Assembly: GCA_023444095.1 (NCBI GenBank)
Contig: JAEZRP010000022.1
Span: forward strand, 330,252-394,251
Source: Bacillota bacterium
GTDB lineage: Bacteria; Bacillota; Clostridia; Christensenellales; Aristaeellaceae
Length of the DNA stretch: 64,000 nucleotides
Direction of reading: 5' to 3'
The notes beneath the pieces were generated by a model. It saw only the letters and a list, made by a program, of their open reading frames with translations. It was not told where the DNA came from and did no database searches. How positions within the stretch are numbered: the first letter of the stretch is position 1; each line of letters opens with the position of its first letter. Position numbers and translations under genes: made by a program. This document shows positions 1 through 8,103 of the stretch, in pieces.

Positions 1-1038
1 GAAGCAGGCGCAGGTCTTTCCGGTGATCTCGTTTTGGATCTCATCGAGGGTCAGCCCCAACGCGATCTGCGCCGCGACCTTCGCGATGGGATAGCCCGTC
101 GCCTTGCTCGCGAGCGCCGAGGAGCGGGACACGCGGGGGTTTACCTCGATGACCGCGTACTCGAAGGAATCGGGGTTGAGCGCGAACTGGCAGTTGCAGC
201 CGCCGATGACATTGAGTCCGTTGATGATCCTGAGGGCCGCCGTCCGAAGCATCTGATACTCTTTGTTTGAGAGCGTGACGGCGGGCGCGATGACGATGGA
301 GTCCCCGGTGTGGACGCCCACGGGATCGAAGTTCTCCATGGAGCAAACGGCGATGGAGTTGCCCGCCGCGTCGCGCACGACCTCGAACTCGATCTCCTTC
401 CAGCCGTAGATGTACCTTTCGACCAGGATCTGGCGGATGGGCGAGGTGTCGAGGCCCGTCGCCGCGATCTGGGAAAGCTCCTCGGGCGCGTACGCCACGC
501 CGCCGCCCGCGCCGCCGAGTGTAAACGCCGGGCGCACGATGACGGGATAGCCGATCTCGTCCGCGATCCGAAGCGATGTCGGAACGTCGTTCGCGATGGC
601 CGAAGGAATCGTCGGCTGGCCGAGCTCGTCCATGGTGTCCTTGAAAAGCTGCCTGTCCTCGGCCTTGTCGATGGCCTTCGCGTCGGTTCCGAGGAGCTTC
701 ACGCCCATCCTCTCGAAGTAGCCCTCCTTGTCGAGCTTCATCGCGAGGGTCAGCCCGCTCTGGCCGCCGAACCCGGCGAGCAGCCCGTCCGGGCGCTCCT
801 TCTCGATCACGCGCTTGATGGTCTCCGTGGACAGGGGCTCGAGGTAGATTTCGTCCGCGAGCGCCTGATCGGTCATGATCGTCGCGGGGTTGGAGTTGAC
901 GAGCACCACGTTGATGCCGCGATTTTTGAGCACGCGGCACGCCTGCGTGCCCGCGTAGTCGAACTCCGCGGCCTGGCCGATCACGATGGGGCCGGAGCCG
1001 ATCACGAGCACCTTTTTGATTCCCTCAATCAGCGGCAT
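1..1038 (-). CDS. carB: Carbamoyl-phosphate synthase large subunit, N-terminal part (runs off the left edge)
   Basis: The large subunit makes carbamoyl phosphate from bicarbonate, ammonia delivered by CarA, and two ATP, feeding arginine and pyrimidine synthesis. About 346 codons are visible, only a third of the usual ~1070 residues. The N-terminus reads MPLIEGIKKVLVIGSGPIVI and contains the pre-ATP-grasp signature GQAAEFDYAGTQACR, then NSNPATIMTD, then the first ATP-grasp domain with RPAFTLGGAGGG and EVNPRVSRSSALASKATGY. The ATG at 1038 abuts the carA stop codon (TAA, 1039-1041), so the two subunits are translationally coupled. The remainder lies outside the window. Identity is secure from motifs and from the carA neighbour. 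Confidence 0.96.
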   Translation of the reverse strand, partial: MPLIEGIKKVLVIGSGPIVIGQAAEFDYAGTQACRVLKNRGINVVLVNSNPATIMTDQALADEIYLEPLSTETIKRVIEKERPDGLLAGFGGQSGLTLAMKLDKEGYFERMGVKLLGTDAKAIDKAEDRQLFKDTMDELGQPTIPSAIANDVPTSLRIADEIGYPVIVRPAFTLGGAGGGVAYAPEELSQIAATGLDTSPIRQILVERYIYGWKEIEFEVVRDAAGNSIAVCSMENFDPVGVHTGDSIVIAPAVTLSNKEYQMLRTAALRIINGLNVIGGCNCQFALNPDSFEYAVIEVNPRVSRSSALASKATGYPIAKVAAQIALGLTLDEIQNEITGKTCACF

Positions 1039-2100
1039 TTACTTTCCCTCCATGAGCGAGATGAACCGGTCAAAGAGAAACTCCGTGTCCTCGGGGCCCG
1101 CGCACGCCTCGGGGTGGAACTGCACCGTGAAGGCGGATTTGTCCGGGTAATCGACGCCCTCGCAGGTCCCGTCGTTGGCGTTCACGTAGCGCAGAACGCC
1201 CTTCCCCGCGAGCGTCTCGGGCAGCACCGCGTAGCCGTGGTTTTGGCTGGTGATATAGGTGCGCCCGGTTTCGAGGTCCTTCACCGGCTGGTTCGCGCCC
1301 CGGTGCCCGAAGGGCAGCTTGTCCGTCTTCGCGCCCATGGCGAGCGCGAGCAGCTGGTGCCCGAGGCAGATGCCGAAGATGGGCTTTTTGCCGACCATCT
1401 TTCGAAGCTCCGATATGATTTCCGCGTTGTCCGCCGGGTCGCCCGGGCCGTTTGTGAGCATGATCCCGTCCGGGTTCGCGGCGAGGACATCCCCGGCCTT
1501 CGCGTCGAACGGGTAGATCGTGACCGCGCAGCCCCGCTTCGCGAGCTCGCGCGCGATGTTGCGCTTCGCGCCGTAGTCGATGAGGGCAACCCTGTGCTTC
1601 TCGGTCCCCTCGGCGGGCAGGAAGCCCGCTTCGCGGGTGCTCACGGACGCGACGGAGTTCTCCACGCGGTAGGCCCGGATCGCGGAGAGGTCGTCCGGCA
1701 CCGCGCGCGCGATCATGGCGTTCATGGTGCCCGCGTCGCGCAGGATCCGGGTCACGTCGCGCGTCTCGATGCCGGAAAGCCCGGGGATGCCCCGCTCCTT
1801 CAGGAACCGGTCGAGCGCGTACTGGGTGCGGAAGTTCGAGGGGTAGTCGCAGTTTTCATGCACGATGTAGCCCAGCGCGGCGCACGCGCCCTCGAAGTCC
1901 TGCTCGATGACGCCGTAGTTGCCGATCAGGGGGAACGTCTGCATGATGATCTGTCCGGCGTAGCTCGGGTCGGTCAGCGTCTCGAGGTAGCCGACCATGC
2001 CGGTGGTGAAAACCAGCTCGCCGATCGCGTCCGCCTCCGCGCCAAACCGCTCGCCCTCGAACACCATCCCGTTCGCGAGAATCAGGTAGCCCTTTTTCAT
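1039..2100 (-). CDS. carA: Carbamoyl-phosphate synthase small (glutaminase) subunit
   Basis: This subunit hydrolyses glutamine and passes ammonia to CarB. The protein is 353 residues, normal for the family. The N-terminal CPSase_sm domain starts MKKGYLILANGMVFEGERFG. The C-terminal class-I glutamine amidotransferase shows the nucleophile elbow GICLGHQLLALAMG and the catalytic His-Glu in FHPEACAGPEDTEF. The frame is open 20 codons further upstream, but the ATG at 2100 is preceded by GGAGG at a good distance and begins the conserved domain, so I chose it. It lies directly upstream of carB and downstream of the argF terminator, implying its own promoter in 2101-2296. Confidence 0.97.
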   Translation of the reverse strand: MKKGYLILANGMVFEGERFGAEADAIGELVFTTGMVGYLETLTDPSYAGQIIMQTFPLIGNYGVIEQDFEGACAALGYIVHENCDYPSNFRTQYALDRFLKERGIPGLSGIETRDVTRILRDAGTMNAMIARAVPDDLSAIRAYRVENSVASVSTREAGFLPAEGTEKHRVALIDYGAKRNIARELAKRGCAVTIYPFDAKAGDVLAANPDGIMLTNGPGDPADNAEIISELRKMVGKKPIFGICLGHQLLALAMGAKTDKLPFGHRGANQPVKDLETGRTYITSQNHGYAVLPETLAGKGVLRYVNANDGTCEGVDYPDKSAFTVQFHPEACAGPEDTEFLFDRFISLMEGK

Positions 2101-2296
2101 AGATCGCAAAAACCTCCGTCTGTGTTCCTTGATATGAATGGAAGACTTTGTTTCGTCCAAAGCAGCGAGCGATTTTTTCGTTCCGCGCGGAGCTGGAGCG
2201 AGGCGTAGCGGCGCTACGTTGAGCGGAGAGCGACAAAGCGGAGCGAGAAAAGATCCGCTGCGACGACGAAATCAAGTTTGGAATTCGTATCATTCC
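2101..2296 (-). other. carA leader region, hairpin-rich, no gene
   Basis: These 196 bases separate the argF terminator from carA. I see no coding gene. A perfect 8-bp inverted repeat (TTTGGAAT / ATTCCAAA, seven-base spacer, 2277-2299) lies at the start of the leader. Further on is a short GTAGCGccGCTAC palindrome inside a run of imperfect GCTCCGC repeats. The inverted repeat is about the size of an ArgR box but does not match that consensus well, so an operator or a leader hairpin are both possible. No clear -35/-10 pair was found. Confidence 0.4.
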
Positions 2297-2326
2297 AAAA
2301 AGAACGCCGCCCGTTCGAGGGCGGCG
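2297..2326 (-). terminator. Rho-independent terminator of the arg operon
   Basis: An 8-bp perfect GC stem (CGCCGCCC / GGGCGGCG, loop of six) read on the minus strand is followed by a T-rich run. It lies 17 bases beyond the argF stop codon and separates argCJBDF from carAB. Confidence 0.85.
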
Positions 2327-2343
2327 CCCTCGACGCCATGCCT

Positions 2344-3255
2344 TTAATCCTTCATGAGTCTGACCATGAGCGCCTTCTGCGCGTGCAGCCTGTTTTCCGC
2401 TTCGTCGAAGATTTCGCCCGCGTGGGCCTCAAAGACATCGGCCGTGATTTCCTCTCCCCTGTGCGCCGGGAGGCAATGCTGCACCATGCACTTGTCGTTT
2501 GTCAGCTCCATGAGCCGCTCGTTCACCTGATAGACGCCCTGGAACGCCGCGCGGCGCTTCGCCGCCTCCGATTCCTGGCCCATGGACGCCCAAACGTCGG
2601 TATAAACGACGTCCGCGCCCGCCGCCGCCTCATTGACATCGGCGGTGAGCGTGAAGCGCCCCGTTTCGGCCGCCCATTTCACGACCTCGGCCTTCGGCTC
2701 GTAGCCCGCGGGCGACGCGACGGCGACGCGCATGCCGGTCTTCAGGCCGCCCACGATCAGCGAGTTCGCCATGTTGTTGCCGTCGCCGATGTAGGCGAGC
2801 TTGAGGCCCTCAAGGGCGCCCTTCCTCTCGCGGATGGTCATGAGATCGGCAAGCGCCTGGCACGGATGGTAATCGTCCGTCAGCCCGTTGATGACCGGGA
2901 TGGAGCCGTACTTCGCCAGATCCTCCACTTCCTTCTGCGCGAAGGTGCGGATCATGATGCCGTCGAGGTAGCGGGACAGAACGCGCGCCGTGTCCTCCAC
3001 GGGCTCGCCGCGCCCGATCTGCAGATCGTTCGAGGAAAGGAAGAGCGCGTAGCCGCCCAACTCGTACATGCCCGCCTCGAAGGAGACGCGGGTGCGGGTG
3101 GAGCTCTTCTGAAAGATCATGCCGAGCTTCTTGCCCCTGAGGTGCGGATGCGCGATGCCGTGCGCGCGCTCGTACTTGAGCTGGTCCGCGAGGTTCAGTA
3201 TCTCGATGATCTCCTCGCCCGTGTAGTCCATCAGCTTCAGCAGATGCTTCGTCAT
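2344..3255 (-). CDS. argF: Ornithine carbamoyltransferase
   Basis: It condenses ornithine with carbamoyl phosphate to citrulline in the cytoplasm. Of 303 residues (normal length), the N-terminal domain carries the carbamoyl-phosphate loop KSSTRTRVSFE and the HPCQALADLMT motif. The ornithine-binding domain has DVWASMGQE and the hallmark HCLPAHRGEEIT near the end. The ATG at 3255 has AAGGAGG seven bases upstream and overlaps the argD stop by four bases. It is the last gene of argCJBDF, and a strong hairpin terminator follows. Carbamoyl phosphate comes from the carAB products encoded immediately downstream. Confidence 0.98.
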   Translation of the reverse strand: MTKHLLKLMDYTGEEIIEILNLADQLKYERAHGIAHPHLRGKKLGMIFQKSSTRTRVSFEAGMYELGGYALFLSSNDLQIGRGEPVEDTARVLSRYLDGIMIRTFAQKEVEDLAKYGSIPVINGLTDDYHPCQALADLMTIRERKGALEGLKLAYIGDGNNMANSLIVGGLKTGMRVAVASPAGYEPKAEVVKWAAETGRFTLTADVNEAAAGADVVYTDVWASMGQESEAAKRRAAFQGVYQVNERLMELTNDKCMVQHCLPAHRGEEITADVFEAHAGEIFDEAENRLHAQKALMVRLMKD

Positions 3256-4415
3256 TTGAGCGCCTCCTTGAGGATTTCAATACCCTTCTGAAGATCGTCC
3301 CACGAGATCGTGAGCGGCGGAAGGAGCCGCACCTTGTTCTTCGCGGAGAGGAGCAGAACGCCGCCCGCGATGCAGCCCGCGATGACGTCCTTCGCGCTCT
3401 TTTTCGTGGGCTCGACGCCCAGCATCAGCCCGAGGCCAGTCACCGAGCCGACGCCCTCCGCGCCGGAAAGTTCGCTGACGATAAAATCGGACTTCTTCTT
3501 CACGTCCTCCATGAGATCTTCGTCCAGCCGCGCGAGGATGGAAACCGCGCCCGCGCAGCTCACCGGATTCCCGCCGAAGGTCGAGCCGTGGGTGCCGGGG
3601 GTAAGGGTGTCCTTCACCCGCTCGCCCAGGAGGCAGACCCCGATGGGCAGCCCGCCGCCCAGACCCTTCGCCGTCGAGACGACGTCGGGCTGGAGGCCGT
3701 AGCGCATGTAGGCGTAGAGCGCGCCGCAGCGCCCGTTCCCGGTCTGCACCTCGTCGACGAGGAGCAGCATGCCCTTCTCGCGGCAGAGCGCCTCGACGCC
3801 CTTCAAAAAGTCCGCGTCGAGCGCCACCACGCCGCCCTCGCCCTGCACGCACTCGAGCATGACCGCCGCGCACGGCGTCTCCTCGGCGAGCGCCCGGACG
3901 GACGCGAGGTCGTTGGGCTCCGCGTGCACGAAGCCGGGCGTGAACGGCCCGAAGTTCGTGTGGAAGGAGTCCTGACCCGTGGCGGAGATGGTCGCGATCG
4001 TGCGGCCGTGGAAGCTGTTTTTGAGGGTGATGATGGTATGGCGGCCCTCGCCATAGGCGTCGAGCGCCCACTTGCGCGCGGTCTTGATGGCGCACTCGTT
4101 GGCCTCCGCGCCGGAGTTCCCGAAAAAGACCTTCTTCATGCCGGTCTTCGCGCAAAGCATCTCGGCAAGCTCCGCCATGGGGCCCGTATAGTAGAGGTTC
4201 GAGGCGTGCGGCAGAAGGTCGAGTTGTTTTACGACCGCCTGTTTCCACACCTCGTCCCCGACGCCAAATGCGTTGACGGCGATGCCGCTTCCGAGGTCTA
4301 TGTATTCCTTGCCGTCCGAACCCACCAGGTGCGCGCCCTTTCCGCTCACAAGCTCCACCGGAAAGCGGCTGTACGTGTTCGCGATATAAGCCTGATCCTT
4401 CTCCGATACGCGCAT
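3252..4415 (-). CDS. argD: Acetylornithine aminotransferase
   Basis: A PLP-dependent class III aminotransferase that converts N-acetylglutamate semialdehyde to N-acetylornithine. Of 387 residues, the N-terminus has the substrate-binding stretch YIDLGSGIAVNAFG. The central large domain shows FFGNSGAEANECAIK and HGRTIATISATGQ. LLVDEVQTGNGRCG supplies the Asp that pairs with PLP, and the Schiff-base lysine sits in STAKGLGGGLPIG. It overlaps argF by four bases and starts 12 bases after argB. The family overlaps with ornithine and succinyl-ornithine aminotransferases, but the operon settles the role. Confidence 0.96.
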   Translation of the reverse strand: MRVSEKDQAYIANTYSRFPVELVSGKGAHLVGSDGKEYIDLGSGIAVNAFGVGDEVWKQAVVKQLDLLPHASNLYYTGPMAELAEMLCAKTGMKKVFFGNSGAEANECAIKTARKWALDAYGEGRHTIITLKNSFHGRTIATISATGQDSFHTNFGPFTPGFVHAEPNDLASVRALAEETPCAAVMLECVQGEGGVVALDADFLKGVEALCREKGMLLLVDEVQTGNGRCGALYAYMRYGLQPDVVSTAKGLGGGLPIGVCLLGERVKDTLTPGTHGSTFGGNPVSCAGAVSILARLDEDLMEDVKKKSDFIVSELSGAEGVGSVTGLGLMLGVEPTKKSAKDVIAGCIAGGVLLLSAKNKVRLLPPLTISWDDLQKGIEILKEALK

Positions 4416-4427
4416 GTCAATGCCCCC

Positions 4428-5273
4428 TCACTTGAACATGGTCCCGAGGCCCTCGTCGGTCAGCATCTCGATCAGAATCGAGTGCTTCACGCGCCCGTCG
4501 ATGATGAACACCTTCTTGACGCCCCGCCGGATCGCCTCGATGCAGCAGTCGACCTTCGGGATCATGCCGCCGGAGATGACGCCCTGGTTGATGAGCCGCG
4601 GCACCTCGCTCACGTTGAGCGCATGGATGAGGGTCGACGCGTCGTTTTTGTCGTACAGAAGACCGGGGATGTCGGTCATCGAGATCATGCACTCCGCGCC
4701 GAGCGCGGCGGCGATCCGCGCGGCGGCGGTGTCCGCGTTGATGTTGTAGGAGTTCCCCTCGCCGTCGCAGCCGACGGTGGAGACGACCGGGATGTAGCCT
4801 TTGTCGAGTACGTCCGAGATGACCGCCGGGTTCACCTTCGTGATCTCGCCCACGTAGCCGAGCGCCGGGTCGAGGGGTTTGGATTCGATCATGTGCCCGT
4901 CCATGCCGCACAGCCCCACGGCCTTTCCGCCGTGGAGGTGCAGAAGGTTCACGAGGTTCTTGTTGATCTTTCCGCAGAGCACCATCTGGACGATCTCGAC
5001 CGTCTCGAGGTCCGTGACGCGCAGCCCGTTCACGAACGCGGACTGTTTGCCGACCTTGGAAAGCATCTCCGTGATCTCGGGCCCGCCGCCGTGCACCAGA
5101 ACGACCTTCACGCCGATCTGCTGAAGGAGCGTGATGTCCCCCATGACCGCGGTCTTCAGTTCCTCGGAGATCATGGCGTTGCCGCCGTATTTAATCACGA
5201 CGACCTTGCCCGCATACTCCTGAATGTACGGAAGAGCCTGAACGAGAACCTCCGCACGCTGTGGATTGTTCAT
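4428..5273 (-). CDS. argB: Acetylglutamate kinase
   Basis: It phosphorylates N-acetylglutamate. The protein has an amino-acid-kinase fold of about 281 residues. Visible motifs are VVIKYGGNAM at the N-terminus, the VLVHGGGPEI phosphate loop, the central SVGCDGEGNSYNINADTAA-type substrate region and GGMIPKVDC near the C-terminus. The open frame begins with GTG at 5282, but the ATG at 5273 has GGGGGG eight bases upstream and is preferred. It is the third gene of argCJBDF, with 30 bases between the argJ stop and this start. Arginine feedback of this enzyme is common when the cyclic (ArgJ) route is used, but it cannot be read with confidence here. Confidence 0.96.
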   Translation of the reverse strand: MNNPQRAEVLVQALPYIQEYAGKVVVIKYGGNAMISEELKTAVMGDITLLQQIGVKVVLVHGGGPEITEMLSKVGKQSAFVNGLRVTDLETVEIVQMVLCGKINKNLVNLLHLHGGKAVGLCGMDGHMIESKPLDPALGYVGEITKVNPAVISDVLDKGYIPVVSTVGCDGEGNSYNINADTAAARIAAALGAECMISMTDIPGLLYDKNDASTLIHALNVSEVPRLINQGVISGGMIPKVDCCIEAIRRGVKKVFIIDGRVKHSILIEMLTDEGLGTMFK

Positions 5274-5303
5274 ATTGTACACCCCCCAGGTTATATCTAA
5301 CGG

Positions 5304-6521
5304 TCAGGTTCTGTAATCTCCGTTGATTTTAACGTAGTCGTAGGTGAGGTCGCAGCCGAAGGCGGTGGCGGTCTCCGCGCCGTCCTTCAAATCGACGAGG
5401 ATCGTAATCTCGTCCTTCAAAAGAATTTCCTTGGCCTTCTCTTCCGAGAAATCCACGCCCGCGCCGTTTTCGCACACCAGAATCTCGCCCGCCGCGGATT
5501 GGAAGCGCACGTCGATCTTCTGAACGTCCACGTCCGCGCCGGCGTAGCCGATGGCGCACAGCACGCGCCCCCAGTTGGCGTCCGCGCCGAACATCGCCGC
5601 TTTGGTGAGCGACGAGCACACGACCGATTTTGACACCTTCTTCGCCGTGTCCCAGTCCTTCGCGCCCTTTGCCACGCATTCGATGAGCTTCGACGCGCCC
5701 TCGCCGTCCGCCGCGATCTTGCGGGAGAGGGAGCGCATCACGGCGTTGAGCGCCTCGCAGAAAACGTCGAATTCCGGGCCGGGTTTTTCAATCTCGGAGT
5801 TTCCCGCCATGCCGTTCGCGAGCACGCAGACCATGTCGTTTGTGGAGGTGTCGCCGTCGACCGAGATCATGTTAAACGTGGTCTCCGTCTCCTTCGAGAG
5901 CGCCTTCTGAAGCATTTCCGGGGAAATGGCGCAGTCGGTCGTGAGGTAGACGAGCATGGTCGCCATGTTGGGGTGGATCATGCCGGAGCCCTTCGCGATG
6001 CCGCCGAGCCTGCACGACGCGCCGCCCAACTGAAATTCGACCGCCTCGCCCTTGTCCCTGGTGTCGGTGGTCATGATGGCGTGCATGGCGTCTGTGCCGT
6101 CCGGCGCGAGTGTCTTCGCGAGGTGCGGGATGCCGGCGGCGATCGGGGAAATGTCGAGCCTTTGGCCGATGACGCCGGTCGAGCCGACGACAACGTCCTT
6201 CGGGGAGATGGAGAGCGCCGCGCCCGCCAGCGCGCACATCTTCTGCGCGACCTCGATGCCGTCCAGATTGCAGGTATTGGCGTTGCCGGAATTGCAGAGG
6301 ATGGCCTGCGCCATGCCGTCCGCGAGGTTCTCCCTGCAGACGTAGAGCGGCGCGCCCTTCACGAGATTCTGGGTATAGACCGCGGCGGCCGCCGCGCGCT
6401 GCTCGGAATAAACGAGCGCGAGGTCGAGCTTGGATTTGTTGCGCCGGATGCCGCAGTGCATGCCGGAGGCGAGAAAGCCCCTGGCGGCGCAGACGTTGCC
6501 GGATATGAATTGCATAATCAT
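5304..6521 (-). CDS. argJ: Bifunctional glutamate N-acetyltransferase / ornithine acetyltransferase
   Basis: It recycles the acetyl group from N-acetylornithine to glutamate, making arginine synthesis cyclic. It has 405 residues and belongs to the self-cleaving Ntn-fold family. The conserved processing site is HPNMA|TMLVYLTTD, with the nucleophilic Thr near residue 188, and the upstream KGSGMI and GSTGVIGQRLD blocks are intact. The ATG at 6521 overlaps the argC stop in an ATGA arrangement and has GGAG four bases upstream. A second ATG at 6515 is also possible. Whether it retains both activities or only acetyl transfer cannot be read from sequence. No separate argA or argE lies in the window. 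Confidence 0.95.
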   Translation of the reverse strand: MIMQFISGNVCAARGFLASGMHCGIRRNKSKLDLALVYSEQRAAAAAVYTQNLVKGAPLYVCRENLADGMAQAILCNSGNANTCNLDGIEVAQKMCALAGAALSISPKDVVVGSTGVIGQRLDISPIAAGIPHLAKTLAPDGTDAMHAIMTTDTRDKGEAVEFQLGGASCRLGGIAKGSGMIHPNMATMLVYLTTDCAISPEMLQKALSKETETTFNMISVDGDTSTNDMVCVLANGMAGNSEIEKPGPEFDVFCEALNAVMRSLSRKIAADGEGASKLIECVAKGAKDWDTAKKVSKSVVCSSLTKAAMFGADANWGRVLCAIGYAGADVDVQKIDVRFQSAAGEILVCENGAGVDFSEEKAKEILLKDEITILVDLKDGAETATAFGCDLTYDYVKINGDYRT

Positions 6522-7450
6522 TCGTCTCCTTCGAGGGCCAGGCCCTTGGTGAATTCAAAACCGAACGCGGCGTTCATGCACTCGACCGCCGCGCCCGAGG
6601 CGCCCTTGCCGAGATTGTCAAAGCTCGCGATGAGGAGGATCCGCTCGCCAGACCCGGCGACCGCGATCTTCATGCCGTCCGATCCCGAGGACCGGTTTCC
6701 AAAGCCAATGTCTTCGGCGCAATCGACGTACCGGACGACGGGGCCTCGATACTTTCGTCGGAAGACCGCCCGCACGTCGTCCGCCGTTCCGGCAAGCTGC
6801 GCCAGGAACACCGGGACCGTCAGCTGCATGCCGCTGTAATAGTTCGCGACGATGGGGAGAAAGATCGGGGCGTTTTTTAGCCCCGTCACGGCCTGCATCT
6901 CCGGGAGGTGCTTGTGCGCCTGCGTCAGCGCGTACGCCTTGGGCGAATCGAGCAGTCGATCCCGATTTTCGGCCTCGTATTCGGCGATCATCTTCTTGCC
7001 GCCGCCGGAATAGCCGGTCAGGGACGTGCAGGTGAGGAGCGCGTCCTTCGGAAGAACGCCTGCCTCGACGAGGGGATAGACGAGCGCCACGAAGCCGCTC
7101 GCGTGGCAGCCGGGGACGGCGATGCGCTTGGACGACTTGATTTTTGCGCGGTGCGCGTCCGAAAGCTCCGGGAAGCCGTAGGCCCAGTCGGGATGGATCC
7201 GGTGCGCGGTGGAGGCGTCGAGGAGTACCGTTTCCGGGTTTTCGACGAGGGAAACCGCCTCGATGGCGGCCGCGTCCGGCAAACATAAAAAAGCCGCGTC
7301 CGCGCGGTTGAGCATTTCCGCGCGCTTTTCGGGAACCTTTCGATCCGCCTCCGGGAGCGATAACAGCTCGATATCCGCCCGCGCGGATAGCCGCTCGTAG
7401 ATGCGAAGCCCCGTGGTGCCCGCGCTTCCGTCGATAAATACCCGCTTCAT
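6518..7450 (-). CDS. argC: N-acetyl-gamma-glutamyl-phosphate reductase (short, type 2)
   Basis: An NADPH-dependent reductase giving N-acetylglutamate semialdehyde. Its 310 residues match the shorter type-2 AGPR branch rather than the ~345-residue type 1. The N-terminus MKRVFIDGSAGTTGLRIYER is the nucleotide-binding glycine loop. The catalytic cysteine is Cys115 in AVPGCHASGF, and a His-containing block HKHLPEM follows. It is the first gene of the arginine operon, with a strong promoter 42-70 bases upstream overlapping a palindrome that resembles an ARG box. Confidence 0.95.
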   Translation of the reverse strand: MKRVFIDGSAGTTGLRIYERLSARADIELLSLPEADRKVPEKRAEMLNRADAAFLCLPDAAAIEAVSLVENPETVLLDASTAHRIHPDWAYGFPELSDAHRAKIKSSKRIAVPGCHASGFVALVYPLVEAGVLPKDALLTCTSLTGYSGGGKKMIAEYEAENRDRLLDSPKAYALTQAHKHLPEMQAVTGLKNAPIFLPIVANYYSGMQLTVPVFLAQLAGTADDVRAVFRRKYRGPVVRYVDCAEDIGFGNRSSGSDGMKIAVAGSGERILLIASFDNLGKGASGAAVECMNAAFGFEFTKGLALEGDE

Positions 7451-7473
7451 TTCATGCCCTCGCGCCTCATAAT

Positions 7474-7519
7474 ATGCAATCGCTTTGCATTATTATACAT
7501 CGAATCGAGCCCGTGTCAA
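7474..7519 (-). promoter_or_regulatory. argC promoter with ARG-box-like palindrome
   Basis: Read on the minus strand: TTGACA (7514-7519), a 16-base spacer and a perfect TATAAT (7492-7497). Two bases downstream is ATGCAA-N5-TTGCAT (7474-7490), covering the expected start of transcription. Its position and ATGCA half-sites fit an ArgR operator repressing the operon when arginine is plentiful. The regulator itself is not encoded in the window. Confidence 0.75.
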
Positions 7520-7535
7520 GGGAAGAAAATGTAAA

Positions 7536-7568
7536 AAAATACACCCATTCGCATCATTTGTGTATTTT
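7536..7568. repeat. Inverted repeat between the arg operon and the arsR-like gene
   Basis: AAAATACAC (7536-7544) and GTGTATTTT (7560-7568) form a perfect 9-bp inverted repeat with a 15-base spacer. It sits 17 bases upstream of the argC -35 box. It could be a second operator for argC or a bidirectional structural element. No T-run makes it a clear terminator. Confidence 0.5.
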
Positions 7569-7680
7569 CATGATACGGTCGTGTGCGATGCGCGGGTCAT
7601 TTCTGCGCCTCGGCATGCGCGTTGTGCGTCATCGGTACCAATTCTCTTCCGAAAGAGATGAAAAAAATCACCGCGGCCTC

Positions 7681-7709
7681 TTGACTCCATCGTATTTTTA
7701 CGATATAGT
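7681..7709 (+). promoter_or_regulatory. Promoter and probable auto-operator of the ArsR-family gene
   Basis: TTGACT (7681-7686), 17-base spacer, TATAGT (7704-7709). Inside the spacer and reaching the -10 box is ATCGTA-TTTT-TACGAT (7689-7704), whose half-sites match those of the larger palindrome at 8060-8082. Repressor binding here would block RNA polymerase. Confidence 0.75.
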
Positions 7710-7729
7710 GTCCGGGGGGAGGTGACCTG

Positions 7730-8038
7730 ATGAAAATGGAGGTTCTGTTGAGCGCGCTGGGCAACAAGACGCGCTACCAGTTGATCCGGGCGATGAAGGA
7801 TCAGACGATCGAAACGTGCTGCGACCGGATCGAGTTTTTCGAGAACGGCGTCAGCGTCGGGGATGTCGTCAAGTTCACGGGCCTTGCGCAGTCCACCGTC
7901 TCGCAGCACCTGGCGGTGCTTTTGAACGCCGACTTGATTCGGCGAGAGAAGCGCGAGCAATGGAGCTGCTATTTCCTGAACCGCCCCGTCCTGGACGAAT
8001 TCCTGAAGCGTCTTTCTGAGGATCTGCACACCGACTGA
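7730..8038 (+). CDS. ArsR/SmtB-family winged-helix repressor
   Basis: A 102-residue metal(loid)-responsive repressor. The winged-helix DNA-binding core runs from LLSALGNKTRYQLIRAM to LAQSTVSQHLAVLLNADLI, followed by the wing RREKREQWSCYFL. A cysteine pair (ETCCDRIEF, around residues 30-31) lies in the N-terminal helices where ArsR proteins commonly bind As(III) or metal, and a further Cys sits in the wing. The ribosome binding site GGGAGGTGA is strong. It is followed by a permease gene after a 65-base gap holding a second operator, so it probably represses itself and the permease until the inducing ion appears. Confidence 0.9.
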   Translation: MKMEVLLSALGNKTRYQLIRAMKDQTIETCCDRIEFFENGVSVGDVVKFTGLAQSTVSQHLAVLLNADLIRREKREQWSCYFLNRPVLDEFLKRLSEDLHTD

Positions 8039-8059
8039 TTTCTTTTTTTGCCCCAGTAT

Positions 8060-8082
8060 ATCGTATATCGCCGATATACGAT
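8060..8082. promoter_or_regulatory. Perfect palindromic operator between regulator and permease
   Basis: ATCGTATATCG-C-CGATATACGAT is an 11-bp perfect inverted repeat with a single central base. It shares the ATCGTA...TACGAT half-sites with the operator in the upstream promoter and stands 22 bases before the permease ATG, just ahead of AAGGAGG. It may give the permease separate control. Confidence 0.8.
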
Positions 8083-8103
8083 GATATAGAAGGAGGTCTT
8101 CTC

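Noticed and set aside
310..2208. A long plus-strand open frame opposite carA/carB
   Set aside because: It is a by-product of high GC third positions on the real genes; it has no ribosome binding site and its protein is an Arg/His/Leu mix without domains. The same applies to similar long frames opposite arg, his and phage genes.
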